From NCBI RefSeq assembly GCF_000013085.1, contig NC_007643.1, positions 2,217,001-2,281,000 of the forward strand: a stretch of DNA of 64,000 nt, read 5' to 3'. The position numbers and the translations under genes were made by a program. How positions within the stretch are numbered: the stretch's first letter is position 1; each line of letters begins with the position of its first letter. Positions 9,552-19,812 of this stretch are shown here, piece after piece. The notes beneath the pieces are model-generated. The model made no database searches. It was not told where the DNA came from and saw only the letters and a list, made by a program, of their open reading frames with translations. This stretch comes from Rhodospirillum rubrum ATCC 11170 (GTDB lineage Bacteria > Pseudomonadota > Alphaproteobacteria > Rhodospirillales > Rhodospirillaceae).

Positions 9552-10208
9552 TTACGACGAACAGGCCACCGGCAGCAAGGCCTGGGTTTCCAGGGCGAGG
9601 TCAATCATGCGGATGAAGATCGCCGGTTCCTGGGCGCCGGAAATGGCGAACTGGCCGTTGAAGATGAAGCCGGGAACCCCGCTCATGCCGATGGCATGGG
9701 CGCGGGTGTTCTCGCTGACCACCTCGGCGATCTCGGCCCCGCCGGCGAGGTGCTCGCGCAAAAGCGCCCCGTCCAGGCCGCAGGCGACGCCAAGCGCGAT
9801 CAGCGTATCGCGGTCGCCGATATCCTCGCCGTCCACGAAATAGGCCTGAAACAGCGCGTCAAACAGCGCCTCGCGCTGGCTGGTCGAACGCCCCAGGCGC
9901 AGCAGGCGGTGGGAATCGATGGTGTTGGGGGTGCGCTTGATGCGCTCGAAGCGGAACTCCAGCCCGACCAGCCGGCCGGCGCTTTCGGCGGCTTCCAGCA
10001 TGCGGGCGGCGCGGCGCGGGCCGCCGAACTTGCGTTCCACATACTGCCGGCGATCCATGCCCTCGGCCGGCATCTCCGGGTTGAGCAAAAAGGGCCGCCA
10101 GCGCGGGCGGACCACGACCTCGGGCCGCTCGGCCAGGGCATGGAGAAGTCGGCGCCAGCCGATATGGCACCACGGGCAGGCGGTATCGAAAACGAAATCG
10201 ATGTCCAT
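9552..10208 (-). CDS. DsbA-family (FrnE-like) thioredoxin-fold oxidoreductase
   Basis: 218 aa. Active-site CPWC in DTACPWCHIGWRR at residues 11-14, and the cis-Pro loop near the end (GMSGVPGFIFNG), as in cytoplasmic DsbA-like FrnE proteins and polyketide-related oxidoreductases. No signal peptide, so it acts in the cytoplasm, probably in thiol-disulfide exchange. It is convergent with the ABC-transporter operon and divergent from the LABN gene. It differs from the second thioredoxin-fold protein of the window (35990-36592), which has no Cys-x-x-Cys. Natural substrate unknown. Confidence 0.85.
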   Translation of the reverse strand: MDIDFVFDTACPWCHIGWRRLLHALAERPEVVVRPRWRPFLLNPEMPAEGMDRRQYVERKFGGPRRAARMLEAAESAGRLVGLEFRFERIKRTPNTIDSHRLLRLGRSTSQREALFDALFQAYFVDGEDIGDRDTLIALGVACGLDGALLREHLAGGAEIAEVVSENTRAHAIGMSGVPGFIFNGQFAISGAQEPAIFIRMIDLALETQALLPVACSS

Positions 10209-10406
10209 GGTTGGTCCAGTATCGCGGGGTCGCGCGCCAGGGCGAAACCCCTAGTCATTCCCAGGGAACTATACCCCCGGATGCGCGGGGGTCAACGCCA
10301 TGGATCCGGGTCGCGCCAAAGGGTATGGTGCGGCCGGGCAGGAGGCCTGGGGCCCCGCCCTTTTGCCATCGGCCACCCCTTTGCTTCTAAGAAAGTCTCC
10401 AAGATC

Positions 10407-10715
10407 ATGCTGATCGACCTCGGCCTTATCGCCTTTACGCTGACCCTGTGGACCGCCATCGGCTTTCTTGGCCAGATCTTCTTTTCCATGCGCTTCATCC
10501 TACAGTGGTTGTCTTCGGAAAAGGCGCGGAAATCGGTGATGCCGGTGGCGTTTTGGTATTTCTCCATCCTCGGCGGCGCGACCTTGCTGGCCTATGCCAT
10601 CCATCAGGAAGATCCGGTGTTCATTTTCGGTCAGGCCTTGGGCTTGATCATCTATGTGCGCAATCTGGTGCTGATCCGTAAGGAGAAGCAAAACGCCGTC
10701 ATGGCCGCCGAGTAA
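10407..10715 (+). CDS. small membrane protein with lipid A biosynthesis N-terminal (LABN) domain
   Basis: 102 aa, three predicted TM helices. The block IGFLGQIFFSMRFILQWLSSEK, then PVAFWYFSILGG and a closing YVRNLVLIRKEK, is the LABN domain pattern. Such proteins usually stand beside polyprenyl-phosphate glycosyltransferases of envelope glycan pathways. Here an ArnT-like glycosyltransferase gene follows after 5 bp. A GT2 partner is not in the window. The ATG at 10407 was chosen because everything upstream in frame lacks the domain. Exact biochemical role unknown. Confidence 0.82.
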   Translation: MLIDLGLIAFTLTLWTAIGFLGQIFFSMRFILQWLSSEKARKSVMPVAFWYFSILGGATLLAYAIHQEDPVFIFGQALGLIIYVRNLVLIRKEKQNAVMAAE

Positions 10716-10720
10716 GGATA

Positions 10721-12307
10721 ATGACGGCGATCGCCTTTTGGTTGCGACGACCTTTTGATCGCGCCCTGCCCGCCGCCCGGGCGCTGGTGGCCTCGCCGCT
10801 GGCCCTGGCCTTGGCGGTGGCCCTGCTGCTCGGCCTGCAGCTGGCTATCCAGGGCGCCGTCTTCAGCGGCTTTCCCCGCGACGAGATCGAATCGATCTTC
10901 TGGGGCCAGGGGTGGGCCCTGGGCTATGATATCCAGCAACCGCCTTTGCACAATTGGATCGCCGGTCTGACCACCGCCGGTCTCGGCGTAACACCGCTGG
11001 CCTTCGCCCTGATCCGCATGGGCACCATCGCCCTGATGCTGCTCTTCGTCTGGCTGGGCACCCGCGCCGCCGCCGGGGGCGACCGCGTCGCCGCCGGGCT
11101 GGCCGTGCTGGGTCTTCTGGCCAGCGTCATGTTCGGCCTGCAGATCTTCCTGAACCTCACCCATACCCTGACCCTGCTTTGCGCCGTCGCCTTCTGTTTT
11201 TGGACGCTGACCCGCGTCGCCCGGCCCGAGGCCGGCCTTGGCGCCTATCTGCTGGTCGGGCTCGGGTTGGGGTTGGGCGCCCTGGCCAAATACAGCTTCG
11301 CCCTGGTCGCCCTCGGCCTGCTGATCGGCGCCCTGACCCACCCGATTTTGCGCCGACGGCTGATCGATTGGCGGACCCTGGCCGCCCTGGCCGTCGCCGG
11401 ACTGATCGTTACCCCCCATGGCCTGTGGTTGCGGGGCGCCGATCACACGGTGCTGGCCGAAATGCCCGAGCTTCTCCATGCGGCGCCCCTGCCGCCGCTT
11501 CAGCGCGCCTGGGATATCCTGCGCACCGGCTGGATCGATCCGCTGGCCGGGGTGATCGTGCCGCTGGCCCTCCTCGCCCTCTGCCTGCCGGGCTTCGTGA
11601 AACCCGGCCTGCCGACGAGCGCGGGCGATCCCTCGCGTCCCTGGCGGCGGCTGTTGATCGTCGCCGTCGTCACCACCTTGGCCCTGGTCACGCTGGTGAC
11701 CCTGGCCGCCGGCGGCAACCGGTTGCGCGATCACTATCTGATGCCCGCCGCCCTGCTGCTGCCGATCTGGGCCGCCCTGCGGGCGACGGCCCTAAGGCGT
11801 GGCGCGCCGGCGGAAGGGCGGGCGGCGTTTGGCCTGTGCGCCGCCGCCGCCCTGCTGGCCGCCGGGCTGGCCTTGGCGATGACGGTCATCCGGCCGCTGA
11901 CCTGCGACCGCTGCCTGACCGATCTGCCCGTCGATCGCTGGGAACAGGCGGTGCGCGAGGCCGGTTTTGACGGCGGCACGCTGGTCAGCGGCTCGCTTGA
12001 TAACGCCGCCGCCCTGTTTACCCGCTTCCCCGGCTCGCGCTTGGTGTGGCGCGCCCCCGGCGTCCCCTTGCGCGGCGACGGCGCCAGCACCCAAGGCGAG
12101 GGCTGCCTGATCGTGCTTGATCCCAAGCGCCCCGAAGCCGATCGCCAAAGCCTGGAAGGCTGGCTGGCCGAGCACCTGGAGGCCCCGACACCGCCGGCGC
12201 CGCCGCCCCTGCTCCAGGCCGAGGGACGCTTGCGCTCGGTTTTGGGAAATCGCACGGAAACCCTTTATTTTGTCGTTTATCCCCAAGGGATTGGCCAATG
12301 CCGCTAA
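10721..12307 (+). CDS. membrane glycosyltransferase, GT39/ArnT-like
   Basis: 528 aa, about ten or more TM helices. The acidic pair DE in FPRDEIESIFWGQGW, followed by DIQQPPLHNWIAG, is the first-loop motif of the ArnT/PMT glycosyltransferase superfamily, which transfers sugars from polyprenyl phosphate to lipids or proteins on the periplasmic side. A soluble C-terminal part (from about residue 400) is Pro-rich. Co-directional with the LABN gene 5 bp upstream, suggesting one envelope glycosylation unit. The stop overlaps the stop of the convergent MocR gene in CTAA. Acceptor unknown. Confidence 0.85.
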   Translation: MTAIAFWLRRPFDRALPAARALVASPLALALAVALLLGLQLAIQGAVFSGFPRDEIESIFWGQGWALGYDIQQPPLHNWIAGLTTAGLGVTPLAFALIRMGTIALMLLFVWLGTRAAAGGDRVAAGLAVLGLLASVMFGLQIFLNLTHTLTLLCAVAFCFWTLTRVARPEAGLGAYLLVGLGLGLGALAKYSFALVALGLLIGALTHPILRRRLIDWRTLAALAVAGLIVTPHGLWLRGADHTVLAEMPELLHAAPLPPLQRAWDILRTGWIDPLAGVIVPLALLALCLPGFVKPGLPTSAGDPSRPWRRLLIVAVVTTLALVTLVTLAAGGNRLRDHYLMPAALLLPIWAALRATALRRGAPAEGRAAFGLCAAAALLAAGLALAMTVIRPLTCDRCLTDLPVDRWEQAVREAGFDGGTLVSGSLDNAAALFTRFPGSRLVWRAPGVPLRGDGASTQGEGCLIVLDPKRPEADRQSLEGWLAEHLEAPTPPAPPPLLQAEGRLRSVLGNRTETLYFVVYPQGIGQCR

Positions 12308-13770
12308 AGCGGCGCGCAAGCCTTTAGCAAGCCGATCCCCGCCGGGATGTCGTCAACCGAGATGCCGGCATAGCCCAAAACGAAGGCGGCGGCGGCTGGG
12401 CCCTGGTAATGGCGAGTAATGGGATGGACGCCGATGCCGAGCACGGCCGCCCTGTCGGCCCAGGCCGCCATCGCCGCCGCGTCGAGACCGGGAAACCACG
12501 CCACAAGGTGCAAACCGGCGCTCGCCCCGCCAATCCGCACCATTCCGACGAAATGGCGGGTTAAGGCGTCGACCAGCACCGCCCGCCGCTCGGCCTGACG
12601 GGTGCGGACGCGGCGGAGGTGGCGGGCGAAAGTGCCGTCTTCCATCCAGCGCGCCAGGGCGTCTTGCTCCAGGGCCGGGCCATGGCGATCGCTGAGCCGC
12701 CGCGCCGCGCCGAACGGCCCGAGCAACCCGGCGGGAACCGAGGCCATGCCAAGGCGCAAGGCCGGAAACAACGCCTTGGAAAAGCTGGCGAGATGGATCA
12801 CCCGCCCGTCGTCATCGCCGGCGGCCAGGGCGGCAAGCGGTCGGGCGCCATAACGGAACTCGCTGTCATAATCGTCCTCGATCACCCAGGCGCCCTCGGC
12901 CTTGGCCCAGGCCAGCAGGGCCATCCGCCGGGCCGGTGACAGAACGGCCCCGGTTGGAAACTGATGGGAGGGCGTCACGCAAACCCCGGCCACCGCCGCG
13001 TCGCGGGAAACAGCCTCCAGATGATCGACCCGCAGGCCCTGGTCATCGACCGGGATCGGCAAAAGCCGGGCGCCAAGCGCTGACAGGATTTCGCGAAATC
13101 CCTGGTAGCCCGGCTCCTCGACGGCGACGACGGCGCCGGGATCGACCAGCAAACGCGTTGCCAGATCAATGCCTTGTTGGCTGCCGTTGGTAATCACCAC
13201 GCCACGCGTCCCGGTATCGATGCCGCGATGCAGGCGCAGCCAGTCGGCCACCGCCCGCCGCAAGGCCGGGCTACCCATGGCGTCTTGATAAAACAACTGA
13301 CCGGGCTCGCGCCGTCGCAAGTCGAGAACCCCAAGAATGGCGCGGCGCCAATCCTTGTGGGGAAACAAGGTGGTATTCGATGTTCCGTAGAGAAAGTCAT
13401 AGCGGGGCGACGCGGCGACGGCGGGCTGCGGATCCTCGGGCGTCACCCGCCGCCCCCATTGGGACAGCGCCACCGCCGTTCCCACCCCGGCCGGCGCCCC
13501 GCCAAGGCCCGCCCCCAGATCGGCCGGTTCGGGCAGGTCGCCGGCCACCCGGTGGCCCGACCCGGGACGGGCGATCAGATAGCCTTCGGCGCGCAGGCTA
13601 TCGTAAGCCGCCAGCACGGTATTGCGCGAGACCCCCAACTCGGCGGCCAGCGCCCGGGTCGAAGGCAGGCGCGCCCCGGCGCCAAGCGCGCCGCTGAAGA
13701 TCCGCCGCCGCAACAGGGCGATCAGCGCCGCCTGCAGCGGCATGCCTTCGGGCAGCAGGTCCAGCGTCAT
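12304..13770 (-). CDS. MocR/PdxR-type transcription regulator (GntR HTH + aminotransferase fold)
   Basis: 488 aa. N-terminal GntR winged helix (residues about 10-75: LPSTRALAAELGVSRNTVLAAYDSLRAEGYL), linker, then a class I aminotransferase domain with ITNGSQQG, the Asp-Tyr stretch DDYDSEFRY and the PLP lysine in SFSKALFPALRLG. Such proteins sense PLP or amino acids and often control vitamin B6 genes. It is divergent from a PNPOx-like gene (13898-14557), the likely target, with 127 bp between for shared operators. Start at ATG 13770. Confidence 0.9.
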   Translation of the reverse strand: MTLDLLPEGMPLQAALIALLRRRIFSGALGAGARLPSTRALAAELGVSRNTVLAAYDSLRAEGYLIARPGSGHRVAGDLPEPADLGAGLGGAPAGVGTAVALSQWGRRVTPEDPQPAVAASPRYDFLYGTSNTTLFPHKDWRRAILGVLDLRRREPGQLFYQDAMGSPALRRAVADWLRLHRGIDTGTRGVVITNGSQQGIDLATRLLVDPGAVVAVEEPGYQGFREILSALGARLLPIPVDDQGLRVDHLEAVSRDAAVAGVCVTPSHQFPTGAVLSPARRMALLAWAKAEGAWVIEDDYDSEFRYGARPLAALAAGDDDGRVIHLASFSKALFPALRLGMASVPAGLLGPFGAARRLSDRHGPALEQDALARWMEDGTFARHLRRVRTRQAERRAVLVDALTRHFVGMVRIGGASAGLHLVAWFPGLDAAAMAAWADRAAVLGIGVHPITRHYQGPAAAAFVLGYAGISVDDIPAGIGLLKACAPL

Positions 13771-13897
13771 CGCCAGGGGTCCTTTCGCACGGAAAGTGGA
13801 CCCATCACTTTGTCATAGGCTGGATCTTTTCGCGACCACCTGGATAGGGCACATCCCTGGAGCAGACAGCAGCTTTCCCCCCAGGAGGACCTTGACG

Positions 13898-14557
13898 ATG
13901 ACCGATCCCTCGCCGCGCGTTCAGCTTCGTCGCCATCCCGAGCGCGGCAGCCACCAGCGCGAGGCCATCCTCGCCGTGCTTGATGGCGCCTTCGTCTGCC
14001 ATCTGGCCTTCGCCACCGAGAGCGGCCCGGCCTGCGTACCGACCTGCTATGGCCGCATCGATGATGTTTTGTATATCCACGGCGCCCCGGCCTCGCGGCT
14101 GATGGCCGGCGGACGCCAGGGCGGCCTGGCGGTTTGTCTAACCGTTACCCAGATCGACGGCGTGGTCATGGCGCGCAGCGCCTTCCACCATTCCTTGAAT
14201 TTCCGCAGCGTCATGGTTTTGGGAACGGCGCAAGCGGTCAGCGACCCGGAGGAAAAGACCCGGGGGCTGGCGGCGATCACCGATCAGGTGGCGCCCGGTC
14301 GCTGGGATGAATGCCGGCCGATGACCGAGGCGGAACTGAAGGCGACGGCGGTGCTGCGCCTGGATCTGGCCGAAGCCTCGTTGAAGGAACGCCAGGGTCC
14401 GCCAAGCGACCCGGCGTCCGATGCCGGGCTGCCGATCTGGACCGGGGTGGTTCCTGTGGCGCTCAGCGCCGGCGCCCCGCTGGCCGCCGAGGAGAACGCC
14501 ACCGCCGCTTTGCCGGACTCGGTCAAGCGCCTGCGCGCCCGCCATCCCGCCCCCTGA
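13898..14557 (+). CDS. pyridoxamine 5'-phosphate oxidase-like flavin-binding protein
   Basis: 219 aa, split-barrel FMN-binding fold. The segment HQREAILAVLDGAFVCHLAF, then DDVLYIHGAPASRLM and VVMARSAFHHSLNFRSVMVLG, is typical of the PNPOx-like family 2 proteins, many of unknown reaction. Strong AGGAGG ahead of the ATG at 13898. The divergent MocR regulator suggests a link to vitamin B6 or amine metabolism, but true PdxH activity should not be assumed, as substrate residues were not checked. Confidence 0.8.
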   Translation: MTDPSPRVQLRRHPERGSHQREAILAVLDGAFVCHLAFATESGPACVPTCYGRIDDVLYIHGAPASRLMAGGRQGGLAVCLTVTQIDGVVMARSAFHHSLNFRSVMVLGTAQAVSDPEEKTRGLAAITDQVAPGRWDECRPMTEAELKATAVLRLDLAEASLKERQGPPSDPASDAGLPIWTGVVPVALSAGAPLAAEENATAALPDSVKRLRARHPAP

Positions 14558-14563
14558 TAATTC

Positions 14564-14596
14564 CGGCGGGGCCCCCCATGCCGGAAGGCCCCGCCG
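14564..14596. terminator. hairpin between convergent genes
   Basis: CGGCGGGGCC at 14564-14573 pairs perfectly with 14587-14596. It lies between the PNPOx-like gene and the convergent CoA-transferase gene, so it may act in both directions. Neither strand has a clear T-run. Confidence 0.45.
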
Positions 14597-14608
14597 ACAA
14601 GGCGTTTG

Positions 14609-16114
14609 TCAGTCGGCGGCCACGGCTTCGCGCATCGAACCGGTCTTGGCCGCCCGCACATGCCACGAGAAGGCCTCTTCGATCAGATGGGGGGTATGGC
14701 CGCCCCGGGTCAGGGCCCGGCGATAGTAATCGGCCAGTTGATCGCGATAGGCCGGGTGGACGCAGTTATCGATCACCACCTTGGCCCGCTCGCGCGGCGC
14801 CAGACCGCGCAGATCGGCCAGACCGATTTCGGTGATCAGGATATCCACGTCATGCTCGGTATGATCGACATGGCTGACCATCGGCACCACGCTGGAAATC
14901 GCCCCGTTCTTGGCGATCGACTTGGTGACGAACACCGACAGATAGCAGTTGCGCGCGAAGTCTCCCGATCCGCCGATGCCGTTCATCATCATCGTGCCGC
15001 CGACATGGGTGGAATTGACATTGCCGTAAAGGTCGAATTCCAGAGCGGTATTAATGCCGATCAGGCCAAGGCGGCGGATGATCTCGGGGTGGTTGCTGAT
15101 CTCCTGGGGCCGCAACAAGATGCGGTTCTTGTAGCTGGGGAGATTGGGTAGGACCGCCCGGTATTTTTCCTCCGACAGCGTGATCGACGAGCCCGAGGCG
15201 AACAGCAGCTTGCCGGCATCGAACAGATCGAAGGTGCTGTCTTGCAGCACTTCCGAATACATCTTCAGGCTGTGGAAGGGCGACTCGATCAGGCCGTGCA
15301 GCACGGCGTTGGCGATCGACCCGATGCCCGCCTGCAGCGGCTGCAAGGTATTGCTGAGGCGCCCCAGGCTGACCTCGTGGCGCAGGAACTCGATCAGATG
15401 GCCGGCGATGGCGCGGGTATCGGCATCGGGCGGCGCCACGGTGGCGGCGCTGTCTTTCTTTTCGGTGACGACGATCGCGGCGATCTTGCTCGGATCGATG
15501 GGGATGAACGGCAGGCCGACCCGGCTTTCGCAAGCCACGATGGGAATCGGCTCGCGGAAGGGGCGGCGCGTCGGAATATAGATGTCGTGCAGCCCTTCAA
15601 GCTCGACGGGCTGGGACAGATTGATCTCGATGATGACCTTTTCGGCGAGGATGGCGAAGGTCGCCGAATTGCCGACCGAGGTCGTGGGGATGATGCCGCC
15701 GTCCTCGGTGATCGCCACCGCTTCCACCACCGCGACATCGATGGGGCCAAGCTGGCGGGTACGCAGCATCTCGACGGTTTCCGAGAGATGCTGATCGATG
15801 AACATCACCTCGCCCCGGTTGATGGCCTTGCGCAGGGCCGGATCGGCCTGAAACGGCAGGCGGCGGGCCAGAACACCGGCCTCGACCAGGGTCTTGTCCA
15901 GATCGTTGCCGAGCGAGGCGCCGGTCAACAGGGTAATCTTGAGAGGATCGGTCTTGGCCCGTTCGGCCAAAGCAAAGGGGACGGCCTTGGCCTCACCCGA
16001 ACGGGTGAAACCGCTCATGCCAACGGTCATCCCATCTTTGATCAGGCTAGCGGCTTCTTCGGCGCTGACCACCTTGCCAAACAAGGAGGGGTGACGGATA
16101 CGGTCCCGATACAT
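14609..16114 (-). CDS. acetyl-CoA hydrolase/CoA-transferase family (succinate:acetate type)
   Basis: 501 aa, normal for Cat1/AarC/Ach1 enzymes. Opening FGKVVSAEEAASLIKDGMTVGMSGF, the glycine-rich LQAGIGSIANAVL, then MYSEVLQDS which carries the expected catalytic Glu, and GIGGSGDFARNCYLS near the end. The enzyme moves CoA between short carboxylic acids such as acetate and succinate, in the cytoplasm. It is the only gene of its unit, with 636 bp upstream shared with leuA. Whether it works as hydrolase or transferase cannot be decided here. Confidence 0.9.
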   Translation of the reverse strand: MYRDRIRHPSLFGKVVSAEEAASLIKDGMTVGMSGFTRSGEAKAVPFALAERAKTDPLKITLLTGASLGNDLDKTLVEAGVLARRLPFQADPALRKAINRGEVMFIDQHLSETVEMLRTRQLGPIDVAVVEAVAITEDGGIIPTTSVGNSATFAILAEKVIIEINLSQPVELEGLHDIYIPTRRPFREPIPIVACESRVGLPFIPIDPSKIAAIVVTEKKDSAATVAPPDADTRAIAGHLIEFLRHEVSLGRLSNTLQPLQAGIGSIANAVLHGLIESPFHSLKMYSEVLQDSTFDLFDAGKLLFASGSSITLSEEKYRAVLPNLPSYKNRILLRPQEISNHPEIIRRLGLIGINTALEFDLYGNVNSTHVGGTMMMNGIGGSGDFARNCYLSVFVTKSIAKNGAISSVVPMVSHVDHTEHDVDILITEIGLADLRGLAPRERAKVVIDNCVHPAYRDQLADYYRRALTRGGHTPHLIEEAFSWHVRAAKTGSMREAVAAD

Positions 16115-16344
16115 GGCATTTCCCTGGTTGTTGCATCCACACTGCGGGGAGCTTGACGGGAACGGTAACGATGCGCCCCCTTGGCTGCAATCGCAACCAG
16201 CCTTGTGATGAGAACAATCCTCGCACGGGTGATATGCGTTTTAAACATGTCAGCGTCGGTGAGGACGCGTCGCTCGAAAGCGAAGGGAGCCAGCGCACAA
16301 CGCCCTTGACGGCAGACCCTGGCGCGGTGCAGGCTTGGTTCACC

Positions 16345-16383
16345 ATGATGCAAACCGCACCCAAGCTTCTACGACTTCTTTAA
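16345..16383 (+). CDS. leuL: leuA leader peptide (attenuation)
   Basis: 12 codons reading MMQTAPKLLRLL, then TAA. Four of the last five codons are leucine, using CTT and CTA, which are uncommon in such G+C-rich DNA. It lies upstream of leuA on the same strand. This is the expected form of a ribosome-mediated attenuator: starved ribosomes stall at the Leu codons and change folding of the RNA behind. AGCTT at 16364-16368 can pair with AAGCT at 16383-16387, competing with the next hairpin. The ribosome-binding site is weak. Confidence 0.72.
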   Translation: MMQTAPKLLRLL

Positions 16384-16406
16384 AGCTCGCTTTCCAGCGG
16401 GCCTTT
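16382..16406 (+). terminator. candidate attenuator hairpin after the leuA leader peptide
   Basis: AAAGCTCGCT (16382-16391) pairs with 16396-16406, ten pairs with one bulge and one G-T pair, loop TTCC. It overlaps the leader stop codon and shares bases with the alternative pairing of the Leu-codon stretch. No long T-run follows, so its termination strength is uncertain. Confidence 0.45.
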
Positions 16407-16522
16407 CGTCGTTGTCGCTTCGCAGGTACCGGGTTTGCCCTCATGTTACACCCCTTTTCCCCGTCTCGCCGTTTCTTCTTTCCGCCGGCCTCGCCTGCGG
16501 AGGGCTTGCCGATGACATCGCC

Positions 16523-16619
16523 CTGCGGGCGAAGCTCGCCGATCTCGCTCTTTGGGCGACTCTGGCTGATGTCACCCTTTGGGCGACTCTGGCTGATGTC
16601 ACCCTTTGGGCGACTCCGG
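16523..16619 (+). repeat. 27-bp tandem repeat in the leuA leader
   Basis: Two identical 27-bp units at 16550-16576 and 16577-16603 (each beginning CTTTGGGCGACTCTGG), a partial third at 16604-16619 and a degenerate earlier copy from about 16523. The period is a multiple of three, but no domain is recognisable in any frame. Such a repeat can vary in copy number. Confidence 0.75.
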
Positions 16620-16720
16620 CTTCCGGGACGACTAAGGAGCGGTCGCCGGGGCTTAACGGCCTCCCGGCGGCCGGTTTCCAGGCCATGCACCGCTCTCTCC
16701 TCCCCCGTTCGCCGCCATGA

Positions 16721-18427
<1,707 letters not shown>

Positions 18428-18445
18428 GGCAGGAAGACGGCCCGA

Positions 18446-18488
18446 GCAAATCCCGAGCCCCCTGGACCAGAGGGCGACGACGATTTGC
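18446..18488 (+). repeat. structured intergenic element, copy 2
   Basis: Contains the same 19-mer as at 9521-9539, here at 18466-18484. The outer stem is GCAAATC (18446-18452) with GATTTGC (18482-18488), different in sequence from copy 1 but again complementary, which suggests that the fold is kept. Lies after leuA and before the convergent cysH. Confidence 0.6.
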
Positions 18489-18550
18489 CTGACGATCAAG
18501 ATCTGAGAGCGGCGGACCCACCTTCCACGGGAAGCGGGTCCGCCGGTTCG

Positions 18551-19279
18551 TCAGCAGCCGCCGGCGCGGCGAAGAACCTCGGCCACCGGCAGATGAATGC
18601 CGCATTCGGTCTTCTGCGCCCCGGCCCAGCGTCCGGCGCGGAAGCCATCCTCGGCCGAAGCGCGCACCGTGCAGGGCAGGCAGCCGACCGAGGGAAAGCC
18701 ATCCTCCCACAGCGGATGGCGCGGCAGGTCGTGGGTTTCATAATAGGCGTCGACGTCATCGGCGCCCCAGCGCGCCAGCGGCGTGATTTTCACCAAAAAA
18801 CCATCGGCCTCGGCCACCGGCATCTGCGCCCGCCCGCCGCCATGATGGCCCTTGCGGCCATTGATCCAGCAATCAAAGCCTTCCAGCGCCTTGCGCAGCG
18901 GCAGAACCTTGCGCAGGTAGCAGCAGCGGTCGGCATCGCGGCTGAACAGCATCAGATCCTGATCCTCGGCGGCGATCCGCGGTTCGGGCTTGAGGCTGCG
19001 CACATCGGTGAGCCCCAGACGTTCGACCAGCCGGTCGCGATAGCGCAGGGTTTCGCCAAACAGCCGGCCGGTATCGACGAACAGCACCGGGGTCGCCGGT
19101 TCGATGGCGGCGACCATGTGCAACAGCGCCGCCGCCTCGGTGCCAAAGGACGAAACCAGGGCGGTCCGCCGCACGAAGGCCCGCTTCAGAACATCCTCCA
19201 AGATCGCCTCGGCGGCGCTGTCGCCATGACGGCCGAGCAGATCCTCGATCGCCGGCGAGACATCGACTTCGGCGGTCAT
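18551..19279 (-). CDS. cysH: phosphoadenylyl/adenylyl-sulfate reductase
   Basis: 242 aa. PAPS-reductase fold with SSFGTEAAALLHM (the SSFG nucleotide loop) and FVDTGRLF; DADRCCYLRK supplies a Cys pair and GCLPCT a Cys-x-x-Cys, the four ligands of the [4Fe-4S] cluster found in APS-type reductases; ECGIH near the C-terminus holds the catalytic Cys. It reduces APS (or PAPS) to sulfite with thioredoxin. The cluster Cys residues favour APS as substrate. Last gene of the cysG-cysI operon; the ATG at 19279 overlaps the end of the DUF934 gene. Confidence 0.93.
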   Translation of the reverse strand: MTAEVDVSPAIEDLLGRHGDSAAEAILEDVLKRAFVRRTALVSSFGTEAAALLHMVAAIEPATPVLFVDTGRLFGETLRYRDRLVERLGLTDVRSLKPEPRIAAEDQDLMLFSRDADRCCYLRKVLPLRKALEGFDCWINGRKGHHGGGRAQMPVAEADGFLVKITPLARWGADDVDAYYETHDLPRHPLWEDGFPSVGCLPCTVRASAEDGFRAGRWAGAQKTECGIHLPVAEVLRRAGGC

Positions 19280-19812
19280 GCCAAGCCATCCTCGGCTTGC
19301 GCCGATGCCGCCGCGCGGGCCGCCCATAGGGCCGAGCGACCGTCGGAAGCGTGCTGATAGACATGACGAAGGCGATCGAGCACGGCGCTGACCGCCAGCG
19401 GGGCGAGCGGCACCTCGGACTCGACGGCATCGATCCCGCAGCGGGCCAGCAAGGTCACCTGATCAAGACCGATCCCGCCCAGGGCGCGCAGCTCGTGGCG
19501 ATAGCCGAAGCGATCGCGCAGCAGGCGGGCCACCGAATAGCCGCGGCCATCGGTGAAACGGGGAAAGCGCAGGCCGATCACCGGCAGGACGGCGAGATCC
19601 GCCACCAGGGTCGGCCCCCAGTCTTCCGGCCCCTCGCCCGACTCGAGCCAGACGCCGCCGGCGAAGCCATTGGCGATCAGCTCCGCGCGCTCGCCTTTCC
19701 AGCGCGACAAGGGAACCAGCGCCTTGCCATCGTCGGGAAGCGCCGCCAGGGCGTCGAGCACGACAAGGTCCGAGGCCGGACGAACCGGGCGATCAAGCCG
19801 CAACGGAGCCAT
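19276..19812 (-). CDS. DUF934 family protein (sulfite reduction accessory)
   Basis: 178 aa. Conserved block LPVIGLRFPRFTDGRGYSVARLLRDRFGY is the hallmark of DUF934, regularly encoded between sulfite reductase and cysH in alpha- and betaproteobacteria. It has been proposed to help electron transfer to, or assembly of, sulfite reductase; the mechanism is unknown. No TM or cofactor motif is visible. It overlaps cysI by 20 bp upstream and cysH by 4 bp downstream, so expression is tightly coupled. Confidence 0.88.
   Translation of the reverse strand: MAPLRLDRPVRPASDLVVLDALAALPDDGKALVPLSRWKGERAELIANGFAGGVWLESGEGPEDWGPTLVADLAVLPVIGLRFPRFTDGRGYSVARLLRDRFGYRHELRALGGIGLDQVTLLARCGIDAVESEVPLAPLAVSAVLDRLRHVYQHASDGRSALWAARAAASAQAEDGLA

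Noticed and set aside
16412-16720. ORF of about 100 aa with LWATLADVT repeats in the leuA leader
   Set aside because: It has no ribosome-binding site and no known domain, and the repeat is explained as DNA-level tandem duplication.
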